The translations under genes and the position numbers were made by a program. Of a stretch of DNA of 34,280 nucleotides, positions 8,215 to 18,030 are shown piece after piece (the first letter of the stretch is position 1; each line of letters opens with the position of its first letter). A model generated the notes under the pieces. The model was given only the letters and a program-made list of their open reading frames with translations, searched no databases and was not told the origin of the DNA. Source of the DNA: Puniceicoccales bacterium (GTDB taxonomy: Bacteria; Verrucomicrobiota; Verrucomicrobiia; Opitutales; UBA953); assembly GCA_031279675.1 (NCBI GenBank), contig JAITIB010000040.1, positions 1-34,280 of the forward strand, written 5' to 3'.

Positions 8215-9138
8215 ATGAAGTCATCCCATCATTCCACCACGAAAGCGCACGCTTTCGGAAAATCCGCCCTTTTCGCCGCCGCTCTTTCAGCGGCCAGCGT
8301 CTGCGGGCTCCAAGCCGACGACACCGTCACGGGAACCCGCGAGTTCAAGGAAGCCAAGGAACTTGACGGCGAAGGCACGCTCTGGATCGCGCGCGATTCC
8401 GTGCTGAAGTTCACCGGTGAAAAGGCCACGATTGAGCGCATCATCGAGATCCAGCCCTCCGGGCGGCGCCGCCACGGCTTTGGCATCATCGAAGTTGCCA
8501 ACCCCAAGGCGGAGCTCACCGTGAAGGTGCTCCTCGGCAACAACGAATACGGAGTGTTCCGCCGCACCGAAAAACGCGGCCCCGGCACCCTCATCCTTTC
8601 CGGGGACGAGGACAACAGCGGCGCCAAGCTCGTCGTCCGCGAAGGCACGGTCGTCCTCGCCAAGGCCAGCGACAACGGCACCCACGCCCAGGGCGGCACC
8701 GGATTTCTCGAAATCTACGGGGACAAGGAAAAGGGCACCCTCGGCACCCTCCGCATCGGGGGCACGGGAGGCGATCAGATCGCCGATGACGGCAACATCA
8801 TCATTAACGGCGGCGTCCTCGACTGCAACACCCACGCCGAGTCGGTCAACTCCCTGAGCGCCACCGACGCCACTTTCCAGTTCGCCTTTGGCGGGGCTGC
8901 GGGCAAGACTGGCACGCTCTCCGTGACCGGGGAGGAAGCCTTCTCCGCAAAGGGGAAAAACACCGTCGTCCTCGCCAGCGCCAGCTCATGGGCCGCCGGC
9001 AGATACGATCTCTTCGTCGCGAGCGAGGAAATCCCCAATGACTACTTCAAAACCTTCAGCCTGAGCGACGTTCCGAATGGGAAACTTGAGCTCGACGCCA
9101 AGAAGAAGACCATCCAGCTGGTCATCGAAAAGAAGTAA
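8215..9138 (+). CDS. Secreted autotransporter-associated beta-strand-repeat protein
   Basis: A 307-aa protein with an N-terminal signal peptide (hydrophobic GKSALFAAALSAASVCGLQA, cleavage expected near residue 35). The rest is beta-rich with short Gly-rich turns. GPGTLILSGDEDNSGAKLVVREGTVVL is split across a typical PATR-type beta-strand repeat (about 122-148). The later GTLRIGGTGG and GNIIINGGVLD segments look like further degenerate coils of a right-handed beta-helix. There is no C-terminal beta-barrel and no PEP-CTERM tail, so it is not a classical autotransporter; it ends in a charged LVIEKK. It is followed by a strong terminator. Likely cell-surface or periplasmic; function unknown. Confidence 0.75.
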   Translation: MKSSHHSTTKAHAFGKSALFAAALSAASVCGLQADDTVTGTREFKEAKELDGEGTLWIARDSVLKFTGEKATIERIIEIQPSGRRRHGFGIIEVANPKAELTVKVLLGNNEYGVFRRTEKRGPGTLILSGDEDNSGAKLVVREGTVVLAKASDNGTHAQGGTGFLEIYGDKEKGTLGTLRIGGTGGDQIADDGNIIINGGVLDCNTHAESVNSLSATDATFQFAFGGAAGKTGTLSVTGEEAFSAKGKNTVVLASASSWAAGRYDLFVASEEIPNDYFKTFSLSDVPNGKLELDAKKKTIQLVIEKK

Positions 9139-9184
9139 TCGCGTGCCTCTTTTCGCCACGGCGAAAATGCCCGCCGCAAAAACA

Positions 9185-9215
9185 CCCCCGGTCGAAACAC
9201 CGGGGGCGTTTTTTT
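9185..9215. terminator. Bidirectional intrinsic terminator
   Basis: An 8-bp stem CCCCCGGT / ACCGGGGG with loop CGAAAC is followed by CG and seven T on the + strand. On the minus strand the stem is followed by TGTTTTTG. It sits between the convergent ends of the beta-strand-repeat gene and obg and can serve both. Confidence 0.85.
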
Positions 9216-9247
9216 CCAAGATATCAGCAAGGACGCCGCCGCGCGCC

Positions 9248-10378
<1,131 letters not shown>

Positions 10379-10402
10379 TCACCCTTTCGCGCCTTCGAGA
10401 CC

Positions 10403-11761
10403 ATGCCCGCAACAATCCTCTCCTCCGACACTTTTGCCACACAGGCCAACGCCACCGCAGCGCCCGCGCTTGCCGCGCTCAAGCGTGAGGGATGGGAACG
10501 GTTCCAATCACTCCCATGGCCGTCGCATGACGATGAGCGGTGGCGTTTTGCGACCATCGCCCCGGCCTCGGACATTGGTGCGTTTGCGCTGCCATGCGCC
10601 CCCGACACCGCCCTGGCGGCGGCGCTTGAGGCGCGCTCGTGCCTTGTCAGGACGGTGGCGGCGAAGCTTGTTTTTGTGAACGGGCACCCCTCCGGTGGCA
10701 TCGCCACGGATGCCCGGCTCGCGGCGCGCGGAGTCGTTTTTGAACCGCTGGACGAGGCCATGCGGCGGCGTCCCGGATGGGTCGCGGAGCACTTGCTCAA
10801 GGCTGGCGCGACGCTCGGGAGTGAGAAGTTGCTCGCGCTTCATCAGGCATACACCCAGGGCGGATACGTTTTGCACGTTCCCGACGGCGTCACCCTTGAA
10901 CACCCGGTCGCGGTTTACCAATGGCACACGGGAGACGGCGTGGCGGTTTTCCCCCATGCGCTCATCGTGGCAGGGAAAAATTCGCGCGTGGACGTGGTTG
11001 ATTTTCACCTCTCGGCGGACGCCACCGGGAGCATACTGGCAGTGTCCGCCGCGGACATTTACGCGGGGGAGGGCGCGCGCGTTTCGCGCACCGTCGTCCA
11101 GCAATGGAGCCCGCACGGGATATCGCACCAGATCGACAACGCGAGCGTCGAACGCGGCGGACAGGCGGTTTCCATCTCGGTGAATCTCGGGGCCAGGCGC
11201 GCGCGCATGGAAAATGCCGTCCGCCTCGACGGCACCGGCGCGGATGCGCGGCTCTACGGGTTGACGGTGGCGGAGGGCAGACAGGAGTTTGACCAGCGCA
11301 CCCTGCAAATCCACAACGCCGGGGGCGCGACATCGGATTTGCTCTACAAAAACGCCCTGCTGGATTCGGCGCGAACCCTGTTCTCGGGACTCATCCGCGT
11401 GGCGCCCGGCGCCCAGGGGACGGACGCGTATCAGACAAATCGCAACCTGCTGCTCTCTCCGGACGCCGAGGCCAACTCACTGCCGGGACTGCAAATCGAG
11501 GCCAACGACGTGAAGTGTTCCCACGGCGCGACAACGGGCCAGCTCGACCCCGAGGAGCTTTTTTACATGCGCGCACGGGGCATCCCCAAGGACGCGGCGC
11601 ACGAGCTGCTCGTATTCGGATTCTTCGAGGAAATCATCAACAGGGTGGCAAACCCGGAGCTCGCCACCGCACTGCGCGAGTTCGTCCAAGCGAAATTTCA
11701 ACACACGACCGCCCGAAGCTGCGCCTGCTACTGGTGCACCGTGCTGCGCACAACCGCATAG
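10403..11761 (+). CDS. sufD: Fe-S cluster assembly protein SufD
   Basis: A 452-aa scaffold component of the SUF Fe-S assembly machinery; it acts with SufB and the ATPase SufC. The C-terminal SufBD core is unmistakable: EFDQRTLQIHNAGGATSDLLYK, split by motif, the AYQTNRNLLLSPDAEA segment, LQIEANDVKCSHGATTGQLD and the FYMRARGIP helix. The N-terminal part (ALAALKREGWERFQSLPWP) is that of SufD, not SufB. The start at 10403 fits that N-terminus. No sufB, sufC or sufS lies nearby, which is unusual because these genes normally form one operon. The last 15 residues include SCACYWC, an odd Cys-rich end that I would not expect in the family. Confidence 0.9.
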   Translation: MPATILSSDTFATQANATAAPALAALKREGWERFQSLPWPSHDDERWRFATIAPASDIGAFALPCAPDTALAAALEARSCLVRTVAAKLVFVNGHPSGGIATDARLAARGVVFEPLDEAMRRRPGWVAEHLLKAGATLGSEKLLALHQAYTQGGYVLHVPDGVTLEHPVAVYQWHTGDGVAVFPHALIVAGKNSRVDVVDFHLSADATGSILAVSAADIYAGEGARVSRTVVQQWSPHGISHQIDNASVERGGQAVSISVNLGARRARMENAVRLDGTGADARLYGLTVAEGRQEFDQRTLQIHNAGGATSDLLYKNALLDSARTLFSGLIRVAPGAQGTDAYQTNRNLLLSPDAEANSLPGLQIEANDVKCSHGATTGQLDPEELFYMRARGIPKDAAHELLVFGFFEEIINRVANPELATALREFVQAKFQHTTARSCACYWCTVLRTTA

Positions 11762-11794
11762 GGGAAAAATCCCGGCGGCGCGAACAGGCCCGCG

Positions 11795-12646
11795 TCACCG
11801 CGTCAAAGGCGCCAGCTGCTCACGACACCACCTGCCATTCTGCAGCGTGACCGCATCGGGATCGCCCACCGCGGCATGGCACTCGTCCTCGCAAACAATC
11901 CACCCCTCGTAATCGCGCAACACCAGCCACTCCGTAATCTGGTGAAAATCCAATTTGCCCGAACCCATTTGGGCCCAAGGCTCGGGCCCGTTCCCGGAAA
12001 AGTCCTTGTAGTGGACATGGTTAACAAGATGCGCCCACTTGCTCATCGTGGCGATGACGTTCATCCCGCCACGCGCAATGTGCCCGACGTCCGGCGTCCA
12101 GCCCGTGACAGCGGGATCAAGACTGTTCAGCACAACATCGTAGTCCTCCTGCGTGCGAATAATGGAATGCGGGGGACTGTTGGGGTGGAAACTGCAAACA
12201 ATGCCGGCATCCGCGGCGCGGCGCGACACGGCGTTGACATTCCTGGCAAGATTAAGACGCCGCTCCTGCAACTGGTGGCGCCCGCAGGGGCGTTGAACGG
12301 TGCCAAGGCGCGCACCGGGGAAATGCCCAAGCATGGCAATGGCATGGTCCGCCGCCGCACGCTCGGACTCGGACTCACGCTCCCCATTCCACCCGCAAGT
12401 CAACGACAGCGCGGCAAGCGTAAGCCCATGCGCCGCAAGCGCGGCCTTGAGCCTGAGCGGATCCTTGAAATCGCCGAGCCAGTAACCGGGAACATTCTCA
12501 AGCACCATCGGCTCGATGCCGTCAAAACCGGCCTGCGCGGCAACCCTTATCATGTGGTCCAGCCGATTATCGTAAGCAGCGCCGCTTCCCTGCATGAACC
12601 AGGTGTAAACCTCGGACGCGTATTGGATTTTTTTTGTGTCAGACAT
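11795..12646 (-). CDS. Sugar phosphate isomerase/epimerase-like TIM barrel protein
   Basis: A 283-aa protein of the xylose-isomerase-like / AP endonuclease 2 superfamily. These enzymes use a divalent metal to interconvert ketoses or inosose-type substrates. Barrel-strand motifs appear in order: GFDGIEPM with the metal Glu, CSFHPNSP with a His, GWTPDVGHI with Asp and His, NHVHYKDF, and the last Glu in VCEDEC. This order matches the family. The start at 12646 (MSDTKKIQYASEVYTWF) leaves 30 bp after the nuoJ stop on the same strand, so it may be read from the nuoJ transcript. It ends 33 bp from the sufD stop, convergently, with no clear terminator between. Substrate unknown. Confidence 0.85.
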   Translation of the reverse strand: MSDTKKIQYASEVYTWFMQGSGAAYDNRLDHMIRVAAQAGFDGIEPMVLENVPGYWLGDFKDPLRLKAALAAHGLTLAALSLTCGWNGERESESERAAADHAIAMLGHFPGARLGTVQRPCGRHQLQERRLNLARNVNAVSRRAADAGIVCSFHPNSPPHSIIRTQEDYDVVLNSLDPAVTGWTPDVGHIARGGMNVIATMSKWAHLVNHVHYKDFSGNGPEPWAQMGSGKLDFHQITEWLVLRDYEGWIVCEDECHAAVGDPDAVTLQNGRWCREQLAPLTR

Positions 12647-12676
12647 AATTGCGATAAACTGGGTTGTTTGAAAATT

Positions 12677-13219
12677 TCACGAATCCCCTCGGGCGTCCTC
12701 CGGCGCTTTTTCCGATGACGCAATGACAACCGCCCCCAGCAACGCCGCCGTCAACAAAACCCCCGTCAACAACAACGCCACCGCATAGTCACCACTCATC
12801 AACAACAGCCCGATCCGCCGCACCGGCAGCACAGGAGCCCCCGCAACACCACCCCCGAACGACGCCGCGCCGATTGCCGGAACGACCACCGCCAAAACCA
12901 ACGACGCCACCCCGACCGACCCACCCACCCGCAACAACGCCGCCCGCCGCCCACCCTCAACCTCAACCTCAACCTGCCGTGTCAGCATCACCGCAAACAA
13001 CGCCACCACGGACACCGCGCCCACGTAAACAAGCACCTGCGCAAAGGCCGCAAACTCCGCCCCGGCCCACAAATAAAACGCCGCCACCCCGACCCACGCC
13101 ACCGACAGCAAAAGGGCGCAATGCACGACATTCCTCAAAAACAACGCCACCGCCGCCACCACAAAGGCAGGCACGGCAATGGCAAACAACGACACAAGGA
13201 CTGGATCAATCTCCGGCAT
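12677..13219 (-). CDS. nuoJ: NADH-quinone oxidoreductase subunit J
   Basis: A 180-aa membrane subunit of respiratory complex I, about five transmembrane helices. Family features are RNVVHCALLLSVAWVGVAAFYLW in two halves and the strongly conserved GAEFAAFAQVLVYVGAVSVV region (about 50-75), followed by ALFAVMLTRQ. The start at 13219 (MPEIDPVLVSLF) fits the family length; the frame allows an ATG 11 codons upstream at 13252. A GGAG lies 12 bases before 13219, a rather long spacing. Neither nuoI nor nuoK adjoins it: the downstream gene is a sugar isomerase-like enzyme and the upstream gene rpsA is divergent. It is therefore an orphan nuo gene within this window. Confidence 0.88.
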   Translation of the reverse strand: MPEIDPVLVSLFAIAVPAFVVAAVALFLRNVVHCALLLSVAWVGVAAFYLWAGAEFAAFAQVLVYVGAVSVVALFAVMLTRQVEVEVEGGRRAALLRVGGSVGVASLVLAVVVPAIGAASFGGGVAGAPVLPVRRIGLLLMSGDYAVALLLTGVLLTAALLGAVVIASSEKAPEDARGDS

Positions 13220-13455
13220 GGCATCAAAACACTCCGCGCACACGGACAGCATTCACGCCCGTTAACAACAACAAAAAAACACGCCGCAAAAACCGCTTGC
13301 CAACACCACCCCGCCCGCACAGCCTCCGCCCCCCGTTTTTTCGACGGCGCACGGAAACCCGCGCGGCGCCGGAAAACCAACGCAACAACCAACAAATAAC
13401 CAATAAACAACCTCAACCCTGCGCCGAGCAAGGCCGCAGGTCATCATCAAAAAAC

Positions 13456-15174
13456 ATGGCATCAGAAACTATGGAAAAACTGCTCAGTGAGAGCAACTTC
13501 GGCCCCCTCAAGGCCGGAACCATCATCAGGGGCATCATCACGGAAATCCGGCAAAACGACGTCATCGTGGACATCAACGGCAAGTCCGAGGGAGTCATCC
13601 CCCACAACGAATTTCCCGACATCAGCGCGATCCAAATCGGCGAGGAAATCGAGGTCTTCCTCGAAAAACTTGAGGACCGCAACGGCAACCCCGTCGTCTC
13701 CTACGACAAGGCCCAGCAGAAGAAAAACTGGGAAAACATCGCCGCCAACTGCACCGAAGGCTCCGTCGTCCAAGGGCGCGTCAAAGCCAAGGTCAAGGGC
13801 GGGCTCATCGTCTCCGTCGGCGTGGACGCCTTCATGCCCGCCTCCCAGATCGACGTGCAGCCCCCGAAAAACCTGGAGCAATACGTCGGGCAGACCTACG
13901 ACTTCAAAATCATCAAGATCAACGCCGAGCGCAAAAACATCGTCGTCTCCCGCCGCGAACTCATCGAGGAGCAACGCCACGAAAAACGCCGCGTCCTCCT
14001 CGACGAAGTCAAGCCCGGCACCAAGCGCAAAGGCGTCGTCAAGAACATCACCGACTACGGCGCGTTCGTGGATCTGGACGGCCTGGACGGCCTCCTCCAC
14101 ATCACCGACATGAGCTGGGGCCGCGTCTCGCACCCCAGCGAGCTCCTCAAGGTCGGCGAGGAAATCGAAATCATGATCATCGAGGTGGATCGCGACCGCG
14201 AACGCGTCTCGCTCGGCCTCAAGCAATGCACCACAAACCCCTGGGAAAACATCGAGCGCAAATTCCCCGCCGGCACCCGCATCAAAGGCAAGGTCGTCAA
14301 CCTCGTCAATTACGGCGCATTCCTCGAAATCGAGCAGGGCGTCGAAGGCCTCGTGCACGTCTCCGAACTCAGCTGGACAAAACGCATCTCCAAACCCAGC
14401 GAAGTCCTCAAGGTCGGACAGGAGCTCGAAGCCGTCGTCCTCAACGTCAACAAGGAAGAGCAAAAAATCTCCCTCGGCCTCCGCCAGCTCGAAGCCAACC
14501 CATGGGACATGGTGCGGCACAACTACCCCGCCGGCGCGCGCGTCCGCGGCAAAGTCCGCAACCTCACCAACTTCGGCGCCTTCATCGAGCTTGAGGAAGG
14601 CATCGACGGCATGGTGCACGTCTCCGACCTGAGCTGGACACGCCACATCAACCACCCGGGCGAAATCCTCAAGAAAGGCGAGGAAATCGAAGCCATCGTC
14701 CTCGACGTGGATGTGGACCAGCAACGCATCTCCCTTGGCATCAAACAAACCCAGGACGACCCATGGGCCGACATCGACCGCAAATACCGCATCGGCGACA
14801 TCGTCGAAGGCAAGGTGACAAAGATCACCAACTTCGGTGCCTTCGTCGAGCTCGACAGCGAGATCGACGGCCTCGTGCACATCTCGCAAATCGGCGAGGA
14901 GCATGTCGAAAAAATCAAGGACTTCCTCAAGATCGGACAGCAAGTCTCCGCGCGCGTGATCAAAATCGACCACGAGGAACGCCGCATCGGGCTCTCCATC
15001 AAGGCCGCCAATTACGACAGCGCGCAACTCCAGGCCGAAATCAACGCCTTCGACCGCATCAAGTCCCACACAGGGAACACCGGCACCGGCGCCAGCAACA
15101 CCGACAACAACAACACCGACATCAACAACCTCGGCGCCCTCCTCGACAAAGCCGAGAACGTCCCGCAACAATAA
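13456..15174 (+). CDS. rpsA: 30S ribosomal protein S1
   Basis: A 572-aa RNA-binding ribosomal protein with six S1 (OB-fold) domains, the full bacterial arrangement. Domains begin near [90 protein letters not shown] and [18 protein letters not shown]. The third to sixth carry the canonical [22 protein letters not shown] strand. The tail after the last domain is short and rich in Asn, Thr and Gly. ATG 13456 or 13471 are both plausible starts; the open frame upstream is low-complexity Pro/Thr and was rejected. It is divergent from nuoJ and ends at a strong terminator. Confidence 0.95.
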   Translation: MASETMEKLLSESNFGPLKAGTIIRGIITEIRQNDVIVDINGKSEGVIPHNEFPDISAIQIGEEIEVFLEKLEDRNGNPVVSYDKAQQKKNWENIAANCTEGSVVQGRVKAKVKGGLIVSVGVDAFMPASQIDVQPPKNLEQYVGQTYDFKIIKINAERKNIVVSRRELIEEQRHEKRRVLLDEVKPGTKRKGVVKNITDYGAFVDLDGLDGLLHITDMSWGRVSHPSELLKVGEEIEIMIIEVDRDRERVSLGLKQCTTNPWENIERKFPAGTRIKGKVVNLVNYGAFLEIEQGVEGLVHVSELSWTKRISKPSEVLKVGQELEAVVLNVNKEEQKISLGLRQLEANPWDMVRHNYPAGARVRGKVRNLTNFGAFIELEEGIDGMVHVSDLSWTRHINHPGEILKKGEEIEAIVLDVDVDQQRISLGIKQTQDDPWADIDRKYRIGDIVEGKVTKITNFGAFVELDSEIDGLVHISQIGEEHVEKIKDFLKIGQQVSARVIKIDHEERRIGLSIKAANYDSAQLQAEINAFDRIKSHTGNTGTGASNTDNNNTDINNLGALLDKAENVPQQ

Positions 15175-15198
15175 CAGGACGCGCAACCCACCAGAAAG

Positions 15199-15229
15199 AC
15201 CGGCGTGCAAATCCCACGCCGGTTTTTTT
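15199..15229. terminator. Intrinsic terminator after rpsA
   Basis: A perfect 9-bp stem ACCGGCGTG (15199-15207) / CACGCCGGT (15215-15223) with a 7-nt loop is followed by six T (15224-15229). On the other strand the stem is followed by CTTTCT, so it may also help end the convergent methyltransferase gene. Confidence 0.85.
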
Positions 15230-15234
15230 GCGCC

Positions 15235-16131
15235 TCAACCCCCGCAAACCCCCGCCAACGCCACCGCATGACGCTGCCGCACAGCCTCGAAAAGACACAC
15301 CGCGCCCGCCACGCCAACATTGAGCGAATCCGACAACCCAAACTGCGGAATGCAAATCCGCTCAACCCCCCGCCCCGGAACGCCGCCACAAAACCAACCC
15401 TCCGACAAACCATCCTTTTCGCTCCCCAACACCAACGCCACCGCGCCACGAAAATCCGCCTCCCAATAGACCCTCCCCGCCCCCGGCGCCGCCGCGAACA
15501 CCGCATACCCCCCCGCCCCAAGAAACGCGCGCACCTCGGCCACGGACGCCACCGCGCACGGCATCGAGAAAAGCGCACCCTGCGAAGCACGCACAACATT
15601 CGGATTGAAAATGTCCACCACCGCATCGCAACAAATGACCGCCGCGCACCCCGCCGCGTCCGCCGTCCGCAGGAGCGCCCCCAGATTGCCCGGTTTCTCG
15701 ACCCCCTCCACCACAAGCACGAGCGGCGGCCCCTCCAATCCCCCCCGCAGCACCACTCCCCCCAACGCCACCGGCCACATCCGCGCCACCCCCATCAAAC
15801 CATCCGCGCCCTCGCGCCCGCTCACCTTTTCAAAAACACCCGCGCTGACCTCAAACACAGGAACCCTCCCCCTGCGCGCCTCCCCAACCAACGCCACCGC
15901 CGCGGAAGCATTCTTGAAAAACCCCGGACAATAATAAATCCCATCCACAATGCCGCCCCGCGCACCAGCCCCCAGCGCCCGCGACAATTCGCGCAAACCC
16001 TCCACAAGGAACAACCCCGCCTCCCGCCTCCCCGCGCGCTCGCGAAGCCGGGACAAGGCCAGAACACGAGGATTCTGCCTGCTGGTGATAACAGGACGGA
16101 CGCCACCGACGGCATTCTCATTGCTACTCAT
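15235..16131 (-). CDS. TrmH/SpoU family RNA 2'-O-methyltransferase
   Basis: A 298-aa SPOUT methyltransferase that probably 2'-O-methylates rRNA or tRNA ribose. The N-terminal substrate-binding region has ITSRQNPRVLALSRLRER and the FLVEGLRE segment. The C-terminal knot shows motif 1 VEKPGNLGALLRTADAAG, motif 2 ALVLGSEKDGLSE and motif 3 IPQFGLSDSLNVGVAGAV. Motif 3 normally reads IPM-GxxxSLNVSxA; here SDSLNVGVA has Gly where Ser is usual. The start at 16131 (MSSNENAVGGVRPVITS) is the best fit; 24 further codons are open upstream. The exact target nucleotide cannot be assigned. Confidence 0.88.
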   Translation of the reverse strand: MSSNENAVGGVRPVITSRQNPRVLALSRLRERAGRREAGLFLVEGLRELSRALGAGARGGIVDGIYYCPGFFKNASAAVALVGEARRGRVPVFEVSAGVFEKVSGREGADGLMGVARMWPVALGGVVLRGGLEGPPLVLVVEGVEKPGNLGALLRTADAAGCAAVICCDAVVDIFNPNVVRASQGALFSMPCAVASVAEVRAFLGAGGYAVFAAAPGAGRVYWEADFRGAVALVLGSEKDGLSEGWFCGGVPGRGVERICIPQFGLSDSLNVGVAGAVCLFEAVRQRHAVALAGVCGG

Positions 16132-16235
16132 GGGCAAACCACAAAACACATCCCCAACCACACAGCAATCAGTCAAATTCCCCACCCCGTCCACACACAC
16201 CAACCCACCGCGTCCAGATTGGTCTTCAAAGAAGA

Positions 16236-16262
16236 GGCACGGGTGTTTCTCTCACCCGTGCC
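16236..16262 (-). terminator. Terminator-like hairpin after the PEP-CTERM gene
   Basis: A 10-bp perfect stem GGCACGGGTG (16236-16245) / CACCCGTGCC (16253-16262) with a TTTCTCT loop. On the minus strand it is followed by TCTTCTTTG, a weak T-rich tail. It lies 33 bp after the stop of the PEP-CTERM gene, which it probably ends. Confidence 0.65.
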
Positions 16263-16295
16263 CTGCTTATTTTCACACAACAAGCCTTTTGAAGC

Positions 16296-17348
16296 TTAAG
16301 CTTTGCGCCGCCGTCTCAACACCGCCAAGGCCACCGCCCCGAGGCCGCCGATCAAGGCATAGGTCGAGGGCTCCGGGATGGCGCGCGCGACGAGGTAGGT
16401 TTGCCAGATGCCGATGCCACCCGTGTCGTAGGCGATGTCAAACACCTGCCCGGTATCCGCCACTACTGGATCCGACCCCCACAGTCCGTCAACAGGAAGT
16501 CCTTCAAGAATCAAGATCTGGTCTCCCACCGCAAATTCGCCCGTGGCCTCAATCACCAACACAGCCTCCCCGGTAATGTTAACATTGCCAGAGTTGCTGA
16601 GTATGATTTTCCCATTGGTGCCCGCCGGGCTCACGGTGATTGCGAACTCCGCATCCCCAGTGATATCAAAGCGAGTAGCGACCGATATCTGGCTCTCATG
16701 GTCAATGAGAAGTTGTGCCCCGGCTCTCATCTCCAGATTATTGACACCCATGAAACCGCCTTCGGTCAGCTCAACACGCCCGTTAACAGCAACGTGAAGC
16801 GTCCCGGCATGAACAGATGTGGCGACGACGTCGCTTACAATCAACTCGCCAGAACCATTGGAAGAACCCCCGACGGTAATTGCATTGGATACATACACCT
16901 TGGAAGCAGAGCCTGATATCTCCACATAACCTATTCCGGTATAAGTGCCAATCTCAAGCGAGATGGTCTCAACCTTGCCGTCGAGAACATTAAAGTGCCC
17001 AGTGCTAAAGGTTCCGACCTCGATACCTCCGCTCGCAATGAACTCCCCGCCTTCGTAAACATTGAGCGTGCCCGGCCCGTCCCAGCCAATCCGGCCCGTG
17101 CGCGCAAGCTCAAGCACGCCACCATTCCAAATATTGACGAGCGCCTCACCACCAATGAGCGGCCCGATATAAGCATCATCGATGATTCCACCCATGAGGG
17201 GATGGAAAAAAGGAGCATAAATGTCTGTCACTCCGGCTGCTGGGGACCAGTCATCGACCGCGTTGGCGGCGGGCGGGCTCGCAAGGGTGAAAGTTGCCGC
17301 GGCGGCGGCAAGGGTGAGTGTTTTGAGGGTTATGGATGTTGTTTTCAT
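16296..17348 (-). CDS. PEP-CTERM sorting domain-containing surface protein
   Basis: A 350-aa exported protein. It has an N-terminal signal peptide (KTLTLAAAAATFTLA, cleavage expected near ANA at about 30) and a beta-rich passenger with Gly-rich repeats such as GTLNVYEGGEFIASGGIEVG, of pectate-lyase or PATR-like beta-helix character. It ends in a classic C-terminal PEP-CTERM signal: PEPST at 325-329, a hydrophobic helix (YALIGGLGAVALAVL) and an RRRRKA tail. Such proteins are processed by an exosortase encoded elsewhere, then released or anchored at the outer surface, often with exopolysaccharide. The start at 17348 is well placed. The adjoining upstream gene on the same strand (stop 45 bp away) may be co-transcribed. 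Confidence 0.9.
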   Translation of the reverse strand: MKTTSITLKTLTLAAAAATFTLASPPAANAVDDWSPAAGVTDIYAPFFHPLMGGIIDDAYIGPLIGGEALVNIWNGGVLELARTGRIGWDGPGTLNVYEGGEFIASGGIEVGTFSTGHFNVLDGKVETISLEIGTYTGIGYVEISGSASKVYVSNAITVGGSSNGSGELIVSDVVATSVHAGTLHVAVNGRVELTEGGFMGVNNLEMRAGAQLLIDHESQISVATRFDITGDAEFAITVSPAGTNGKIILSNSGNVNITGEAVLVIEATGEFAVGDQILILEGLPVDGLWGSDPVVADTGQVFDIAYDTGGIGIWQTYLVARAIPEPSTYALIGGLGAVALAVLRRRRKA

Positions 17349-17393
17349 TTTTTTGTCTGTTTGGTTGGTTGTTTTGGTTGAGAAAAAAGGGTT

Positions 17394-17924
17394 TTATGCC
17401 TCCGGTTCCGGCTCTGGTTCTGGCTCCGGTTGCGGTTGCGGGGACGGGGGCGGTGTTTTTTTGGGGAAACGTTGGGAAATGACCCTCTGGTAGTGCGTCA
17501 CCACGGCGTTGAGGGCGTTCACGGCGGCATCCAGCGTCCCGGGGAGCGTGCGACGGGGCCAAAAAAATTCCCGCGCTCCTTCGAACGCGTGCGATGGGGG
17601 CGGACAAGGTTTTCTGGAGCCTTCTTCCTCTTTAACAGAGGGAAACTCAGAATCGTGCTCGAAGCGGCAGGGGGGGGTCGAGTGACCTCGACGGGACATT
17701 GTCGCGCTACGCGCGATTCCGCCTACGGCAGGGCGCGGTGCCCGCGCAGTCATTGACCGGCTGCGCCGGTTTCCGCCTACGGCGGGAGGTTCCGCAAACG
17801 GAGCTGCTGCACGCGAGGTGAGTCCGGTAAACGGAACGGCGACTTCAGTCGCCGCTCCGCCAACAACAAAAGCGACGGCAAAGGCGGCGGCATAAGTGAA
17901 AGCGTTGTTGGCGTGGGTGGACAT
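17394..17924 (-). CDS. Small membrane-anchored protein with a repeat-invaded middle
   Basis: A 176-aa open frame I do not recognise. The N-terminus has one hydrophobic helix (FTYAAAFAVAFVVGG, about 9-23). The middle (about 24-78) is translated from REP-like palindromic DNA in the same family as 418-454 and has unnatural Arg/Ala/Pro composition. The C-terminal part looks like ordinary protein: LDAAVNALNAVVTHYQRV is an amphipathic helix, followed by KKTPPPSP and a Pro-Glu repeat (PEPEPEPEPEA). The frame stays open through the repeat DNA, so the insertion has kept the gene readable or the frame is an accident. It precedes the PEP-CTERM gene by 45 bp. No Shine-Dalgarno is visible. Confidence 0.5.
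   Translation of the reverse strand: MSTHANNAFTYAAAFAVAFVVGGAATEVAVPFTGLTSRAAAPFAEPPAVGGNRRSRSMTARAPRPAVGGIARSATMSRRGHSTPPCRFEHDSEFPSVKEEEGSRKPCPPPSHAFEGAREFFWPRRTLPGTLDAAVNALNAVVTHYQRVISQRFPKKTPPPSPQPQPEPEPEPEPEA
17700..17860. repeat. REP-like palindrome cluster, copy 2
   Basis: It contains CGGCGACT-TC-AGTCGCCG at 17837-17854, the inverse orientation of the palindrome at 418-435, and TTCCGCCTACGGCGGGAGG at 17771-17789, differing by one base from 436-454. A third, more diverged ATTCCGCCTACGGCAGGG lies near 17718-17737. GC-rich small hairpins fill the rest. The cluster lies inside the minus-strand open frame 17394-17924. Confidence 0.7.
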
Positions 17925-18030
17925 GGCGGTGTTGTTGACGGGGGGTGAAAACGAATGGGGAGGGGGAGATAGATGTTCGCGGCACGCTGCAATGCCAACA
18001 CTGGTGGTTGCAATTTATGTGGAGTTGGAA

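Noticed and set aside
12874-13455. Upstream extension of the rpsA frame
   Set aside because: Pro/Thr/Arg-rich low-complexity translation that overlaps nuoJ on the other strand; S1 proteins start at the chosen ATG.
13462-15210. 582-aa open frame antisense to rpsA
   Set aside because: Asp/Val/Phe periodicity mirrors the S1 repeats on the opposite strand; no family features.
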